A stretch of DNA of 64,000 nt from Oceanicoccus sp. KOV_DT_Chl (GCF_900120175.1 NZ_FQLF01000002.1:2170001-2234000); one strand, 5' to 3'. Positions 28,681 through 38,756 are shown, numbered from the stretch's first letter. A program made the numbers and translations. Notes: generated from the letters alone by a model not told the origin.

Positions 28681-29910
28681 GTGGTATCAGCCATTGTTAC
28701 CGGAGTTTTCGTGTTCGCAGCGTTTTTTGTCATAGTTATTGATTTAGTCGGCTTCGGTATCATGGTGCCGATTTTTGCTTTTTATGCTTTAAATTTAGGT
28801 GCCAGCCCTGCGTTGGCAACCTTGATGATGGGGCTCTATTCAGTTGCGATGTTTTTTACTACGCCGATTCTAGGCAGGGTCAGTGACTATTATGGTCGCC
28901 GCCCGGTGTTAATGGTGAGTATGTTGGGGGCGACTATTGGCTATCTGATTTTAGCTAACGCTTCTGCTTTGTGGATGGTAGCGTTGGCGCGGCTGATTAG
29001 TGGCGCGATGGCGGGCAACATGGCTGCGGCACAAGCTTATATGACGGATGTATCAGGGGAAAAGGATAGAGCCAAGGCGATGGGGCTGATTGGGGCAGCG
29101 TTTGGTATTGGGTTTATTCTTGGGCCTGCCTTAGGTAGCTATTTAGCAGGAGATGATTTTGAAAATGCTAACTTTGTATTGCCTGCTTATGTATCAGCGG
29201 GGTTATCCTTTACGGCATTTCTGGCAGTGGTATTTGCACTGCCGGAAAGTTTAGATAGGGCGCATCGAGATGCACTGCGGGCCAAGCCCCGGGTAAGTCG
29301 GTTTAAAGAAATGGCAGAAGTACTAAAACGGCCACTGGCTCGTAAAGTGATTGTCAGCGGTTTTATTTATAATATTGCCGCGGGTTTTTTTGAAGCAGTG
29401 TTTCCCATTTGGGCCAGCTATGAAGGCGCTCGTTTGGTGGACGGTCCGCAGGGTTTAGTGCCCTTCTTGCTGGTAGGCGGCATTACTCTCGCCGTTGTGC
29501 AGGGCTCGTTGGTCGGCCCATTGACGCGTCGTTTTGGTGAGCATCAGTTAATCAAGGGTGGAGCATTGGGTTATGGCGCTGGCTTGATCGGGATGACGCT
29601 GGCGGCTGATATACAGCAGGTGTGGTTGGTGTATGTGTTTATGGGCGTGGCCTCTGCGGCTAGTGCGGTGGTGATGACTGGCACCCAAAGTTTGATTTCC
29701 CAGCGAGCCGGCACTACTGAACGCGGTATGGTCATGGGTGTGTTTAATTCCATGGGTACTCTGGGGCGGTCGATAGGAACGTTGCTAACCGGAGCGGTAT
29801 TTACTTACATTTATATGCATGCATCGTTTTATGTCTGTGCCATATTGATGGTTGTATTATTTATACTGGCGGGCTCGATTCAGCAACAATGGCGATCTGT
29901 ACCGGTATAA
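28681..29910 (+). CDS. MFS transporter (TetA-like)
   Basis: A 12-helix major facilitator protein of 409 residues. Helix 1 carries VIDLVGFGIMVPIFAFYAL, the helix 2-3 loop is GRVSDYYGRRPVLMVSML, and helix 5 has the antiporter-type GAAFGIGFILGPALG. This layout fits drug-efflux (TetA/BcR-like) proteins. The start is uncertain. GTG at 28681 has no good ribosome site, and another frame upstream (GTG 28638, reading MSSPSYSMFADTLASG) might be the true N-terminus if an indel lies near 28690. It is divergent from the flavin reductase. Confidence 0.85.
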   Translation: MVSAIVTGVFVFAAFFVIVIDLVGFGIMVPIFAFYALNLGASPALATLMMGLYSVAMFFTTPILGRVSDYYGRRPVLMVSMLGATIGYLILANASALWMVALARLISGAMAGNMAAAQAYMTDVSGEKDRAKAMGLIGAAFGIGFILGPALGSYLAGDDFENANFVLPAYVSAGLSFTAFLAVVFALPESLDRAHRDALRAKPRVSRFKEMAEVLKRPLARKVIVSGFIYNIAAGFFEAVFPIWASYEGARLVDGPQGLVPFLLVGGITLAVVQGSLVGPLTRRFGEHQLIKGGALGYGAGLIGMTLAADIQQVWLVYVFMGVASAASAVVMTGTQSLISQRAGTTERGMVMGVFNSMGTLGRSIGTLLTGAVFTYIYMHASFYVCAILMVVLFILAGSIQQQWRSVPV

Positions 29911-30080
29911 TCTTGTTTACCCGTTATGCTAAAAAGTGATCTTTAATCACGTCAATGGCATGACTTTATGCACTTGGACTGCTTTAATATCTGGATAGCC
30001 TGAACAGGAGTGTGGGCTTATCGTCGTATTTTGAATTTGCTGTTTCGAAAACACACAAACTCTAAATAGAGAATAATAAT

Positions 30081-31691
30081 ATGTTGGGTAAGTGGTTAGC
30101 GCCTTTATTCGCAACGTTGATTGGGGTATTGATTACCTTATTTGTCGCCTACGAGACGGACCGGTCGCAAAAGAATTTATTAACCTCCGAGCTTAAAGCC
30201 AATATGGAGCGCTGGATTAGCGTCATGGAGTTTAGTACCGAAAAGGAAGTGACGCTTGCTAGAACCTTGGTATCGGTGTTTGAAGATTCGCCGGTACTGG
30301 ATAAATTGGCGTTTGATTTCTTATCGAGTAATGCGCTGCGGTTATATCCTGATTTGGAGGCTTTGTTCTGGATCCCCGCGTTGAAATCAGATCAGCGTGG
30401 TGACTTCGAGCAGAAAATGCGTCTAATTCATCCAGAGTATTTTATTAAAACTTATGCTGGTCCTGCTGGATTTATACCGGCACCCCCAGCCGACAATTAT
30501 TTTCCTGTTTATTATTTAGCCGGTGGTGAGTCTAGTGAGAAATACTCGGGCTGGGATTTAGCCGGTTTCGGTGAGCTGGGCAGTATGTTTAATGGATTGC
30601 AAGAACAAGAAAGCCATGTAGCTATGCGTTTCATACCCTCAATGGACGACTTAATGTCCGCTCGTCAGGGGCGGCCTCGGTTGCAGATGTTGCTGGCAAC
30701 GGAATTAGGAACAGCGGTTAGCTTGCCTGATGACGCGTTGTATTCCGGTGATGGTTATCTGGTATTTCTGGTGAATTTTTCACTTATTTTCAATTATTTT
30801 AGTGATATACCCGGCGGCGATAAATTAAATATTGCGGTAACCATGGGGGAAGGTGACACCAGACGAACCGTATTTGAGGTAAAGCCAACCAGTGGCAATT
30901 TATTGCTAGAGCACACAACCAGAAGCACTTTTAGTAACCGCGCCACTACCCGGTGGGAAGTGACCCTTATCCCCACCGACGCCTTTTTTGCCGCCAAGGC
31001 TACTAGTCTCCAATATTGGGTGCTGGGTACCGGCTTTGGTATTACGTTATTACTCGTTATCTATTTATACAATATTAAAAGTCGTACGGTATTAGTACAA
31101 AAAATGGTTGATATGCGCACGCAGGAACTACAAACCGCTAATCACGAGCTGGATCGCCTGTCCCGTACCGATTATTTAACTGCCGTTGCTAATCGACGCT
31201 TTTTTGAAGAAAGTCTGGAGCAGGAGTGGTCACGCGCCTTGCGAGGGCAGTATGCAGTCTCTTTATTTATGATCGATGTAGATTACTTCAAGCTCTATAA
31301 CGATCACTACGGCCATATTGAGGGTGATGAGTGCCTGCAGAAAGTTGCTAAAGCGTTAATGGATACAGTAAAACGCCCAGCGGATATTATTGCTCGCTAT
31401 GGCGGTGAAGAGTTTGTGTTATTGCTACCCAATACCGAGGATGGCGTGGCGGGCTTGGCAGAAAGTTGCCGACGCAATGTTGAGCAATTAAAGCTTGAGC
31501 ATGTTGATAGTGAAGTGCAGCAGTACGTTACTATCAGCATCGGGGTTGCGTCTATGCGGCCAAAGCCCGGGCAGCCCTATCGAGTTCTGGTCAAGGCAGC
31601 CGATGATGCGCTCTATGAGGCCAAAGAGCAGGGTAGAAATCGAGTAGTGGAGGCCGATTTAGTGGATGATCCTATCCCTGTTAGTGAATAA
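30081..31691 (+). CDS. Diguanylate cyclase with CHASE sensor domain
   Basis: A 536-residue inner-membrane protein making cyclic-di-GMP. A helix at residues 5-22 and a second near 315-332 enclose a periplasmic CHASE-type domain ([37 protein letters not shown]). The GGDEF domain follows, with the active site G-G-E-E-F at residues 441-445. The inhibitory I-site R-P-A-D lies five residues before it, so product feedback is expected. A GEMM cyclic-di-GMP riboswitch occurs 13 kb downstream in this window, making a functional link conceivable but unproven. Confidence 0.95.
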   Translation: MLGKWLAPLFATLIGVLITLFVAYETDRSQKNLLTSELKANMERWISVMEFSTEKEVTLARTLVSVFEDSPVLDKLAFDFLSSNALRLYPDLEALFWIPALKSDQRGDFEQKMRLIHPEYFIKTYAGPAGFIPAPPADNYFPVYYLAGGESSEKYSGWDLAGFGELGSMFNGLQEQESHVAMRFIPSMDDLMSARQGRPRLQMLLATELGTAVSLPDDALYSGDGYLVFLVNFSLIFNYFSDIPGGDKLNIAVTMGEGDTRRTVFEVKPTSGNLLLEHTTRSTFSNRATTRWEVTLIPTDAFFAAKATSLQYWVLGTGFGITLLLVIYLYNIKSRTVLVQKMVDMRTQELQTANHELDRLSRTDYLTAVANRRFFEESLEQEWSRALRGQYAVSLFMIDVDYFKLYNDHYGHIEGDECLQKVAKALMDTVKRPADIIARYGGEEFVLLLPNTEDGVAGLAESCRRNVEQLKLEHVDSEVQQYVTISIGVASMRPKPGQPYRVLVKAADDALYEAKEQGRNRVVEADLVDDPIPVSE

Positions 31692-31805
31692 CGCTGTTAT
31701 AAAAGCCAGTATCTATTACAACCAATTGATTTAATCACGCCCCATACAACGTTGTCACTTCGTCGTATAGTTAAAGCACTGATCAACTATTGGCGGAGTT
31801 CCATT

Positions 31806-32177
31806 ATGGCTAGCATTCAATTTCGGTTTACTACTGAGTGTGAAATGACTTTACACGGTGCCACCTACGAAGATATTTATCTGCAATTTAAAGATTTTAT
31901 GCACGGCGATAATTCCATCGCCAATCGCGCTGAGGTGGTGGTATTTCCGCCCGAGTCGGTGCAGGTCTTTTTTGATTTGGAGGGTGCTGGCGAGCAGCAT
32001 GAAATCTCTCGTTTCAAGGGGGATTATCGGCAGGACATAAGTGCGCATTGCAGTACTGAAGAGTTAGCCAGAATGCCAATCCCCATGCGTATGCCGACAA
32101 GCCCCCAGCTGGCGGTAGCTGCACAAAAATGGGAAATGGCATGGTTTTGGGAGGTAGAACCCGGCGACTCACATTGA
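31806..32177 (+). CDS. Hypothetical protein
   Basis: A 123-residue cytosolic protein with no recognised family. ATG 31806 follows GGCGGAG at good distance and was preferred to a longer reading from 31752. The N-terminal strand SIQFRFTTECEMTLHGATYE and the PPESVQVFFDLE segment suggest a small alpha/beta domain. The end is proline- and methionine-rich (ARMPIPMRMPTSPQ) followed by tryptophans. It lies between the cyclase and the convergent Lrp regulator. Confidence 0.65.
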   Translation: MASIQFRFTTECEMTLHGATYEDIYLQFKDFMHGDNSIANRAEVVVFPPESVQVFFDLEGAGEQHEISRFKGDYRQDISAHCSTEELARMPIPMRMPTSPQLAVAAQKWEMAWFWEVEPGDSH

Positions 32178-32218
32178 TACCCGGGTAACAAGTGGCTTCA
32201 TTCGAAGTCGTAATAGCT

Positions 32219-32692
32219 TTAGTTACCTAGCGGTAGCTCGGTTTTATACACGACTTGCTTAAGCGCAAAGCTGGATTGGATATTGGCAATGCCTTTGATG
32301 CGAGTAAGTTTGTTGGAGAGAAAGCGTTCATAGCTTTCCAGGTCGGGAACCACTACTCGCAGTAAATAATCCGAGCTGCCGGTCATCAGATAACACTCCA
32401 TTACTTCCTGGTATTGTTCGACGGTGTGTTCAAATTCCTCGAGCCCTTGTCGCTCTTGTCGATTGAGCGAAACGCTAACAAAAACGCTGATGGGTAAACC
32501 TACTGCCTTAGCGTCTACGATAGCCACGTAGCGCTTAAGTACGCCATTATTTTCCAGTGATTTTACCCGGCGCAGACATGGCGATGGCGACAAGCCAATA
32601 TCGTCAGCCAGTTCGATATTGGTGATTCTGGCATTGTTTTGCAGATGATGAAGGATCTGATAGTCGGTCTTATCGAGCGGTGTTTTTGGCAT
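32219..32692 (-). CDS. Lrp/AsnC family regulator
   Basis: A 157-residue feast/famine regulator. The N-terminal HTH spans residues about 5-60 (KTDYQILHHLQNNARITNIE, IGLSPSPCLRRVKSLENNGV). The C-terminal RAM ligand domain contains GSSDYLLRVVVPDLESYERF. It is divergent from an AceE-type dehydrogenase gene with 126 bases between starts. By analogy with mdeR of Pseudomonas putida, which controls methionine catabolism genes including an E1-like mdeB, it may regulate that neighbour in response to an amino acid. The analogy rests on layout only. Confidence 0.92.
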   Translation of the reverse strand: MPKTPLDKTDYQILHHLQNNARITNIELADDIGLSPSPCLRRVKSLENNGVLKRYVAIVDAKAVGLPISVFVSVSLNRQERQGLEEFEHTVEQYQEVMECYLMTGSSDYLLRVVVPDLESYERFLSNKLTRIKGIANIQSSFALKQVVYKTELPLGN

Positions 32693-32818
32693 AATATTCT
32701 TTAAAATTAAATAAATTAGCTATTTATTGCTAATTTATAGTATTAATCGGCATTATTAGCAATCCTTGTTTTTATCTAATCACTATACTGTCGGCTGTCA
32801 TAATGAAAGGTCTAGCCT

Positions 32819-35503
32819 GTGAATAACCCCACTACATTTAGCGATGAGCTAGCTGCTGATAAAGAAGAATGGCAGCAGTCCATAGATTATATTTACCGCC
32901 AGTATGGTGAGGCCGGCGTCCGCGAGATTCTGCGCTCGATGCAAAACCATATTCTCGAGCAGGGCATTACCTTAAATGAGGCGACGCTAAATACCCCTTA
33001 TATCAATACGATCTCCACTCGCGAACAACCCTCTTATCCCGGTGATATTAAACTGGAAAAGCGTATTGAAAATATCATCCGCTGGAATGCGATGGCGATG
33101 GTGTTGAAGGCACAGGATCAGGGCACCGGTGTAGGTGGTCATATTGCCACTTATGCATCAGCTGCCACCATGATGGAAGTGGGCTTTAATCACTTTTTTA
33201 GGGCGCGCACGGCGGACTACGGTGGCGATTTGTTATTGTCGCAGCCCCATGCTGCCCCAGGTGTGTATGCGCGAGCGTTTGTTGAAGGCCGGCTCAGTGA
33301 GCAACAGCTAGCTAATTTTCGCCGTGAATTACAACCCGGTGGTGGTTTGTGCTCTTACCCTCACCCGCGATTAATGCCTGACTTTTGGCAAATGCCGAAT
33401 GCGTCGATGGGATTATCTACCCCTTCTGCCATTTATCAGGCACGTTTTGCCAAGTATCTCGAAAACCGTGGTTTGAAGCCTGACAATGGCGGTAAGGTGT
33501 GGTGCTTTATTGGTGACGGTGAATCTGATGAGCCGGAAGTTGTCGGTACTATCAATATTGCCGCCCGGGAAAAATTGGATAATTTAGTGTTGGTAGTTAA
33601 CTGTAATCTCCAGCGTCTTGATGGACCTGTTAGAGGTAATGGCAAAATTATTCAGGAGTTGGAGCGAACCTTCCGGGGCGCTGACTGGAATGTGGTGAAA
33701 GTCATTTGGGGCAGTGGCTGGGATGGTTTGTTGGCGCAGGACCACAACGGTACGCTAAGAAAGCGGATGGAAGATTGCGTAGACGGTGACTATCAACGCT
33801 ACTCGGTACTCAATGGTAATAAACAGCGAGAGCATTGGGTTGATGGAAATCCGGAGCTGGAAACCATGATGAATGCGCTCACCGACGAAGAGCTAAAAGA
33901 AATAAAGCGTGGTGGTCAGGACCCGAAAAAAATATTTGCTGCCTTTGATCGCGCAGTTAAACACAAAGACAAGCCCACCGTCATATTAGTTAAAACGGTA
34001 AAAGGTGATGGCATGGGACCAGCGGCACAAGGTCGTAACACTGCCCACCAAAAGAAAAATCTAACGGCGGAAGAGCGGCTGCAATGCGCGAAAGATTATG
34101 GCATTCCTTTGGATGAGGAAGCGATCAAACGCGCTGATTTATATCGTCCGGCAGAGGGTAGTGAAGAGCTTCGCTATTTAACCGAGCATCGTCAGCGCCA
34201 AGGGGGTTATTTACCTAAGCGGGTAGTGGACTGCCCGGTCATTACACCGCCACCGTTAGCCACTTTTAGTAAGTTTTTACAAAGCAGTGGCGAGCGTGAA
34301 ATATCTACCACTTCGGCTATGGTGCGAATTCTGGCGCAATTGTTAAAAGACAAAGACATTGGTAAATATATAGTACCGATCGTGCCCGATGAAGCACGCA
34401 CCTTTGGCATGGATGGTTTGTTTAATGTGGCCGGTATTTATTCACCGGAAGGACAAAACTACACGCCGGAAGATGCAGACAGTTTGCTGTCTTACCGGGA
34501 AGCGAAAGATGGCCAGATTTTACAAGAAGGCATTTGTGAAACTGGTGCTATGGCTTCTTTTATGGCTGCAGGTACAGCCTATGCTGTGCATGGCGTGCCG
34601 ATGATTCCGTTTTATATTTTTTATTCAATCTTTGGCTTTCAGCGGGTCGGCGATATGATCTGGTCCTGCGGCGATATGATGTGTCGTGGGTTTTTATTGG
34701 GCGGAACCGCTGGGCGTACCACACTGAATGGTGAAGGCTTGCAGCATCAGGACGGCCACTCGCATATTCTGGCTAGCACCTATCCGAATCTGATCAGTTA
34801 TGACCCTGCTTTTGCCTTTGAATTGGCCATTATTGTGCGTGAAGGTATTCGTCGCATGTACCAACAACAAGAGAATATTTTTTATTACATTACGGTCTAC
34901 AACGAAAATCATTTAATGCCCGCAATGCCTGAAACAGATGGCGTAGAAGAGGGGGTGCTGAAAGGCGCGTATTGTTTTCATCGCAGCGAAAAAAAGGCAG
35001 GTGAAAAAATTCACTTGCTCTCCAGTGGTTCCATTATGCAACAGGCACTGGCTGCTGCGCAGCGTTTGGAGGCGATGGGCTATAGTGTAGATATCTGGAG
35101 CGTCACCAGTTTTAATGAGCTTTATCGTGAAGCTGAACAGTGTGAGCGTTGGAATCGTTTGCATCCGGTGGCGGAGCCAAAAATTCCCTATGTACAGCAT
35201 CTATTTGCCGCTGAGCAAGGTGTGTTTGTTGCGGCCACAGATTATATGAAGTCTTTGGCAAATAGCATTGCGCAATGGATGCCCATCGGTGACAGTAGTT
35301 ATACTGCTTTGGGGACCGATGGTTTTGGCATCAGTGAGTCCAGAGACTCGATCCGTGACTTTTTTGAAGTCAGTCCTGACTATATTGCGCAGGCTGCGAT
35401 TACAGGTCTTTATAAAACCGATAAAATTAGCCGCCAGCAGTTGTTGGATCAATTATCTTTGCTAGCTATTGATGCTGATAAAATCAATCCGGTTGACCGT
35501 TAG
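32819..35503 (+). CDS. AceE-type 2-oxo acid dehydrogenase E1 (pyruvate or 2-oxobutyrate)
   Basis: Homodimeric thiamine-diphosphate E1 of 894 residues, the length of AceE. It begins with a GTG after AAAGG. The N-terminal domain has GGHIATYASAATMMEVGFNH. The ThDP-binding region has FIGDGESDEPEVVGTINIAA through NCNLQRLDGPVRGNG. The central domain has ETGAMASFMAAGTAYAVHGV and LNGEGLQHQDGHSH. No aceF or lpd gene is adjacent, so it must use an E2 from elsewhere. The divergent Lrp regulator recalls Pseudomonas mdeR/mdeB, where the E1-like MdeB oxidises 2-oxobutyrate, so this may be a specialised paralogue rather than the housekeeping AceE. Confidence 0.93.
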   Translation: MNNPTTFSDELAADKEEWQQSIDYIYRQYGEAGVREILRSMQNHILEQGITLNEATLNTPYINTISTREQPSYPGDIKLEKRIENIIRWNAMAMVLKAQDQGTGVGGHIATYASAATMMEVGFNHFFRARTADYGGDLLLSQPHAAPGVYARAFVEGRLSEQQLANFRRELQPGGGLCSYPHPRLMPDFWQMPNASMGLSTPSAIYQARFAKYLENRGLKPDNGGKVWCFIGDGESDEPEVVGTINIAAREKLDNLVLVVNCNLQRLDGPVRGNGKIIQELERTFRGADWNVVKVIWGSGWDGLLAQDHNGTLRKRMEDCVDGDYQRYSVLNGNKQREHWVDGNPELETMMNALTDEELKEIKRGGQDPKKIFAAFDRAVKHKDKPTVILVKTVKGDGMGPAAQGRNTAHQKKNLTAEERLQCAKDYGIPLDEEAIKRADLYRPAEGSEELRYLTEHRQRQGGYLPKRVVDCPVITPPPLATFSKFLQSSGEREISTTSAMVRILAQLLKDKDIGKYIVPIVPDEARTFGMDGLFNVAGIYSPEGQNYTPEDADSLLSYREAKDGQILQEGICETGAMASFMAAGTAYAVHGVPMIPFYIFYSIFGFQRVGDMIWSCGDMMCRGFLLGGTAGRTTLNGEGLQHQDGHSHILASTYPNLISYDPAFAFELAIIVREGIRRMYQQQENIFYYITVYNENHLMPAMPETDGVEEGVLKGAYCFHRSEKKAGEKIHLLSSGSIMQQALAAAQRLEAMGYSVDIWSVTSFNELYREAEQCERWNRLHPVAEPKIPYVQHLFAAEQGVFVAATDYMKSLANSIAQWMPIGDSSYTALGTDGFGISESRDSIRDFFEVSPDYIAQAAITGLYKTDKISRQQLLDQLSLLAIDADKINPVDR

Positions 35504-35591
35504 TATCGATTGTTAAAATGTGTAAAAGCAGTTGCTAAGCCTATCGGATTTGGCGAAGGTGGGTCATTGTGTTTATCCCACTGGATGTGTC

Positions 35592-37745
35592 ATGAATATT
35601 AACCACTTGCGTAATAAAACCTTTCTTGCCATTGCGATGAGCTCGCTATTGGCTTGCCAGCACCCGCAGACAGAAACCCCGGAACCGCTGGCTTTCTCCG
35701 CCGACAACGCTGGGAAAGTCGCCGTGGTTATCACTGGCTGGGGAGAAACCAAAGGCTTTGATAAAGAATTCCGCATGGGGTTGGGGCGTGCTCAAAATGG
35801 GGAGCGACAAATCACTAAAGATCAGGCCTGCAGTGAAAATTTTGTCGGTAAATTTCCTTTCCGTTCACAAATGGGGCTGGTGCCTTTTGCGCTGGCTTAT
35901 CCGGTCAAAGGTGTAGAAGCCGCTTACGATTCGTTGGGGTTGTATACCAAACAGGGCGATGAGTACGTTTCCATTATTGATAGTACAGTGCGGCTAAAAG
36001 CCAGCGAAATTCCAGCTGTCGATGGCATTATCAAATCGATAACCGAATCAACTTTTTTCCCCGGGCGCTCGGTTGGTGCTATCGATCCGCGCGATGGTAG
36101 AGAGCTATTGCCGGGCATGTATCAAATTGGTGAAACCAGTCGCAAGCCAGGCTTAAATCCTTTAGCGCTGCCAAATGGTATTAGTGATTTTGATGAAATC
36201 AGAATGGCGTCTTCAATAGCGGATATGCATTTCATGTATGAAGATATGACACCGCGTCCTAATGTGGCTGACGACCACATGACCGAAGTAGCGATAGATG
36301 TGGTTAAAGATTATTTTGGTGACCGAGTGGATTTGCGTTTTGGGGCGTATTCTGCCACACCGGGTCTGACCCGCACCGAAGAAGATGTCACCATGGATTT
36401 TTATCAGGCCGGTTACCGCCAGTTTATTTTGACCAGAGAAACCACCGATAATAATCACTACGCCAATAATTTTATGACCCGTGGCATTATTGAAAAACGC
36501 CTGTGTAATGAGGGGGTGCTAGATCAGGTAACCATTAAACAAACACGTCAGGTAGGTCGTACGCCGGAATACAATACCGCCTTGTTGGAAATTTTACGGC
36601 CGCATCTTGAAAAAAGAAAGAAAGGTGAGGAAATTGCCATTATCTATACCACTTATGGCATGCCTTTTCCCGGCAGCAACGATCGTGGTCCATTTGCAGT
36701 GGCGCATCCCTTTGCTGCAGATGTTTACCATGAAAATGCTTTTTTAAATCATCTGTCCTTCAAGCGTTACGCCATGGATGAGTTTGGTAAAGACTATCAG
36801 TTACGTTTTAATCATAAAGGCAAAGATGGTGATCTGCGTACCGATAGCTACCACGCTTATGCGATGTTTCCTTCCAGCTTTTATGGTAAACCGAATGACC
36901 CGTTACGCTTCCCAACTATCCGTGAAAATATTGATCGGGCAAAAAAAGCGGGAGAAAAAGAAATTATCGTGTTGTTGTCGCATTGGAATTACAACAATAC
37001 TGATAATATGTTGGGGATGAGGAAATTGAATAACATTCCCTTTAATAGCCGCGAAGATGTTGCTAATCAAAAATATTGGCAGCAGTGGTGTGAAGCAGAA
37101 GAAAGTTTCCAGCCAGTGGCTTGTGACAGTGAAAATGCGATTAGTCTCAGTTTTACCGAAGTGTTTGATCCACAAGCTACCGAGTTTGGTATCGGCTACG
37201 GCAACCGCATTCGCGGTACGGTGGAGCAGTTTGGTTTGCTGCCTGAGGGTGTTGAGGTACTTGCCCGTGGTGATGTGAGTGAGCTGAATGGTGGCGAAGT
37301 CGCCGTTACCGAGGGAGTGCATAGTGGCGTAAAATTAGTGGTGGCAGCTGATCCGGAGCCCAATAAACCCGAAAGTTTTAATTGGAAAAACTATGAGGCG
37401 TTTGTTGATCCTGCGAAACCGTTTGTCAGTGCGTGGTTTGATTTTGAAGCCTATATAGCAACGCAACCTGTCGATTCATCGTTAACAAAAGAATTATTAA
37501 GTGCGCCGGTATTGCTGGGGCCTTATCGAACGATTGTAAATAAACCGGCGCGTTTAACCCTGGCCTTTAATCCCGAACAACTTGAAAGCAGAAAAATTCA
37601 GCCGGTCATTTATAACGAAGTCAGCAAAAATTGGGACCCGGTTTATGATGTTGCCGGTGGCGAAGCAGCTACTATCGATTTCGCTAAAGGGACCATCAGT
37701 TTTGATGTGCAGGTGTTAGGTTTGTTTGCACTTAAAGCAGAATAG
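35592..37745 (+). CDS. Large lipoprotein of unknown function
   Basis: A 717-residue lipoprotein with the lipobox L-L-A-C about residue 18. I do not recognise a family. Residues 40-60 (VAVVITGWGETKGFDKEFRM), 340-380 (EIAIIYTTYGMPFPGS) and 450-480 (EIIVLLSHWNYNNTDNMLG) have strand-loop patterns with conserved-looking His, Tyr and Asn. They vaguely recall the chelatase (CbiK/HemH) fold, and several histidine-rich segments follow. This is a weak guess. The C-terminal 150 residues look like a beta-sandwich. The ribosome site is poor. It lies between the E1 gene and a TetR regulator that reads toward it. Confidence 0.6.
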   Translation: MNINHLRNKTFLAIAMSSLLACQHPQTETPEPLAFSADNAGKVAVVITGWGETKGFDKEFRMGLGRAQNGERQITKDQACSENFVGKFPFRSQMGLVPFALAYPVKGVEAAYDSLGLYTKQGDEYVSIIDSTVRLKASEIPAVDGIIKSITESTFFPGRSVGAIDPRDGRELLPGMYQIGETSRKPGLNPLALPNGISDFDEIRMASSIADMHFMYEDMTPRPNVADDHMTEVAIDVVKDYFGDRVDLRFGAYSATPGLTRTEEDVTMDFYQAGYRQFILTRETTDNNHYANNFMTRGIIEKRLCNEGVLDQVTIKQTRQVGRTPEYNTALLEILRPHLEKRKKGEEIAIIYTTYGMPFPGSNDRGPFAVAHPFAADVYHENAFLNHLSFKRYAMDEFGKDYQLRFNHKGKDGDLRTDSYHAYAMFPSSFYGKPNDPLRFPTIRENIDRAKKAGEKEIIVLLSHWNYNNTDNMLGMRKLNNIPFNSREDVANQKYWQQWCEAEESFQPVACDSENAISLSFTEVFDPQATEFGIGYGNRIRGTVEQFGLLPEGVEVLARGDVSELNGGEVAVTEGVHSGVKLVVAADPEPNKPESFNWKNYEAFVDPAKPFVSAWFDFEAYIATQPVDSSLTKELLSAPVLLGPYRTIVNKPARLTLAFNPEQLESRKIQPVIYNEVSKNWDPVYDVAGGEAATIDFAKGTISFDVQVLGLFALKAE

Positions 37746-37781
37746 CTGAAAGAGATTTTTCTAATTAACGATGGGCAATCG

Positions 37782-38432
37782 CTAAGATTTGCTTTTGCCT
37801 TTTTCAAAGATATCAATCACCGTAGACATCATTTTCATTAAGCTGTCCCAGCCCTCATCAGTAGAAATGTCGATGCCGTTGAAGGTCGGCGATTGTTTCG
37901 CTCTCAGTGCCAGATAATTGGATGCCGCATGAATAATAAACAGCAAGGCGATATGGTCTTCATCCTGTAAGGGCGTGGCCGAGGTAAAAATCTCTTCGTG
38001 GGTTTTGCCAATTTGATTGCGTACATACTCAGCAATTTTGCTGAGCTTGTTATTGGGTTGTAGTTCTTCCGCAAAAATTTGTTGTGCCAGCCAGTTGTCT
38101 TTAATCATGGTGGCGTAATTAATATGTACGGCTTTAAGTTGCTGCTGAATTGATTGTTGCTGAAACTCTGCCATGGGCGAGCCGATAATCTCTTCAACGT
38201 CAGGGATGAAGTGGCTTTGTGCTACCCAGGCATCGGCTAAACCTTCCAGCCCACCAAAATATTCATAAATAAGTCCTTTGCCGACCCCGGCTTCTTTGAC
38301 GATAGCGTTAACACCGACATGAGCAATGCCGTCCCGTTTCAGCACTCTTTCAAAGGCTTTGAGGATTTTAGCTTCTGTGGCCGCGCGTTTTAACGGCCCT
38401 TTGCCTAGTTTTTTGTCTTTGGTGGTAGTCAT
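37782..38432 (-). CDS. TetR/AcrR family regulator
   Basis: A 216-residue repressor. The HTH is at residues about 15-60 (AATEAKILKAFERVLKRDGI, VNAIVKEAGVGKGLIYEYFG). A helical ligand-binding domain follows, and the C-terminal tail is basic (EKGKSKS). It is divergent from a TonB receptor gene; the 325-base gap holds two TGACC-N4-GGTCA palindromes that are very likely its operators. It probably represses the receptor cassette and itself. The ligand is unknown. Confidence 0.92.
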   Translation of the reverse strand: MTTTKDKKLGKGPLKRAATEAKILKAFERVLKRDGIAHVGVNAIVKEAGVGKGLIYEYFGGLEGLADAWVAQSHFIPDVEEIIGSPMAEFQQQSIQQQLKAVHINYATMIKDNWLAQQIFAEELQPNNKLSKIAEYVRNQIGKTHEEIFTSATPLQDEDHIALLFIIHAASNYLALRAKQSPTFNGIDISTDEGWDSLMKMMSTVIDIFEKGKSKS

Positions 38433-38537
38433 TAGATCCAGTCTGGCAAAAATAGCCGCTATTTATACCCTATGGGAGTAAAAACCCAAAACCTGTGTTC
38501 ATGAAATGTGAATTAATACTACTAACTATAGAAAATA

Positions 38538-38551
38538 TGACCGCAAGGTCA
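38538..38551. promoter_or_regulatory. Probable TetR operator 1
   Basis: TGACCGCAAGGTCA is a palindrome of form TGACC-N4-GGTCA, about 106 bases upstream of the TetR start. Confidence 0.7.
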
Positions 38552-38602
38552 ATTTTTTATTGAACCCCCGGTAAAAATGCACTATCTTTTGCTTGGTATA
38601 TT

Positions 38603-38616
38603 TGACCAAGTGGTCA
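38603..38616. promoter_or_regulatory. Probable TetR operator 2
   Basis: TGACCAAGTGGTCA repeats the same TGACC-N4-GGTCA pattern, 65 bases (about six helical turns) from operator 1 on the receptor side. Confidence 0.7.
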
Positions 38617-38756
38617 GTTTTACTATGCTTTATCTTAAGATCGCTGTCGCTGAAGGCTTGGATGGGTTGCTGTTGGATGGATAAATAAAGGTCCGGTGCC
38701 GCGTTCTAGTATGTACTTATCAAAGTGTGGGTCTATCAATAACCAAGGGGAACATC

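Larger units (their letters stand above)
38433..38756. promoter_or_regulatory. Divergent promoter region of the TetR gene and TonB receptor
   Basis: 324 bases with no reading frame. It contains the two palindromic operators listed separately, 65 bases apart centre to centre, and the AAGGGGA ribosome site of the receptor at 38745-38751. Confidence 0.6.

Noticed and set aside
38720-38756. Ten-residue N-terminal extension of TonB receptor A from 38727
   Set aside because: The ATG at 38757 has a strong ribosome site and begins a normal signal peptide.
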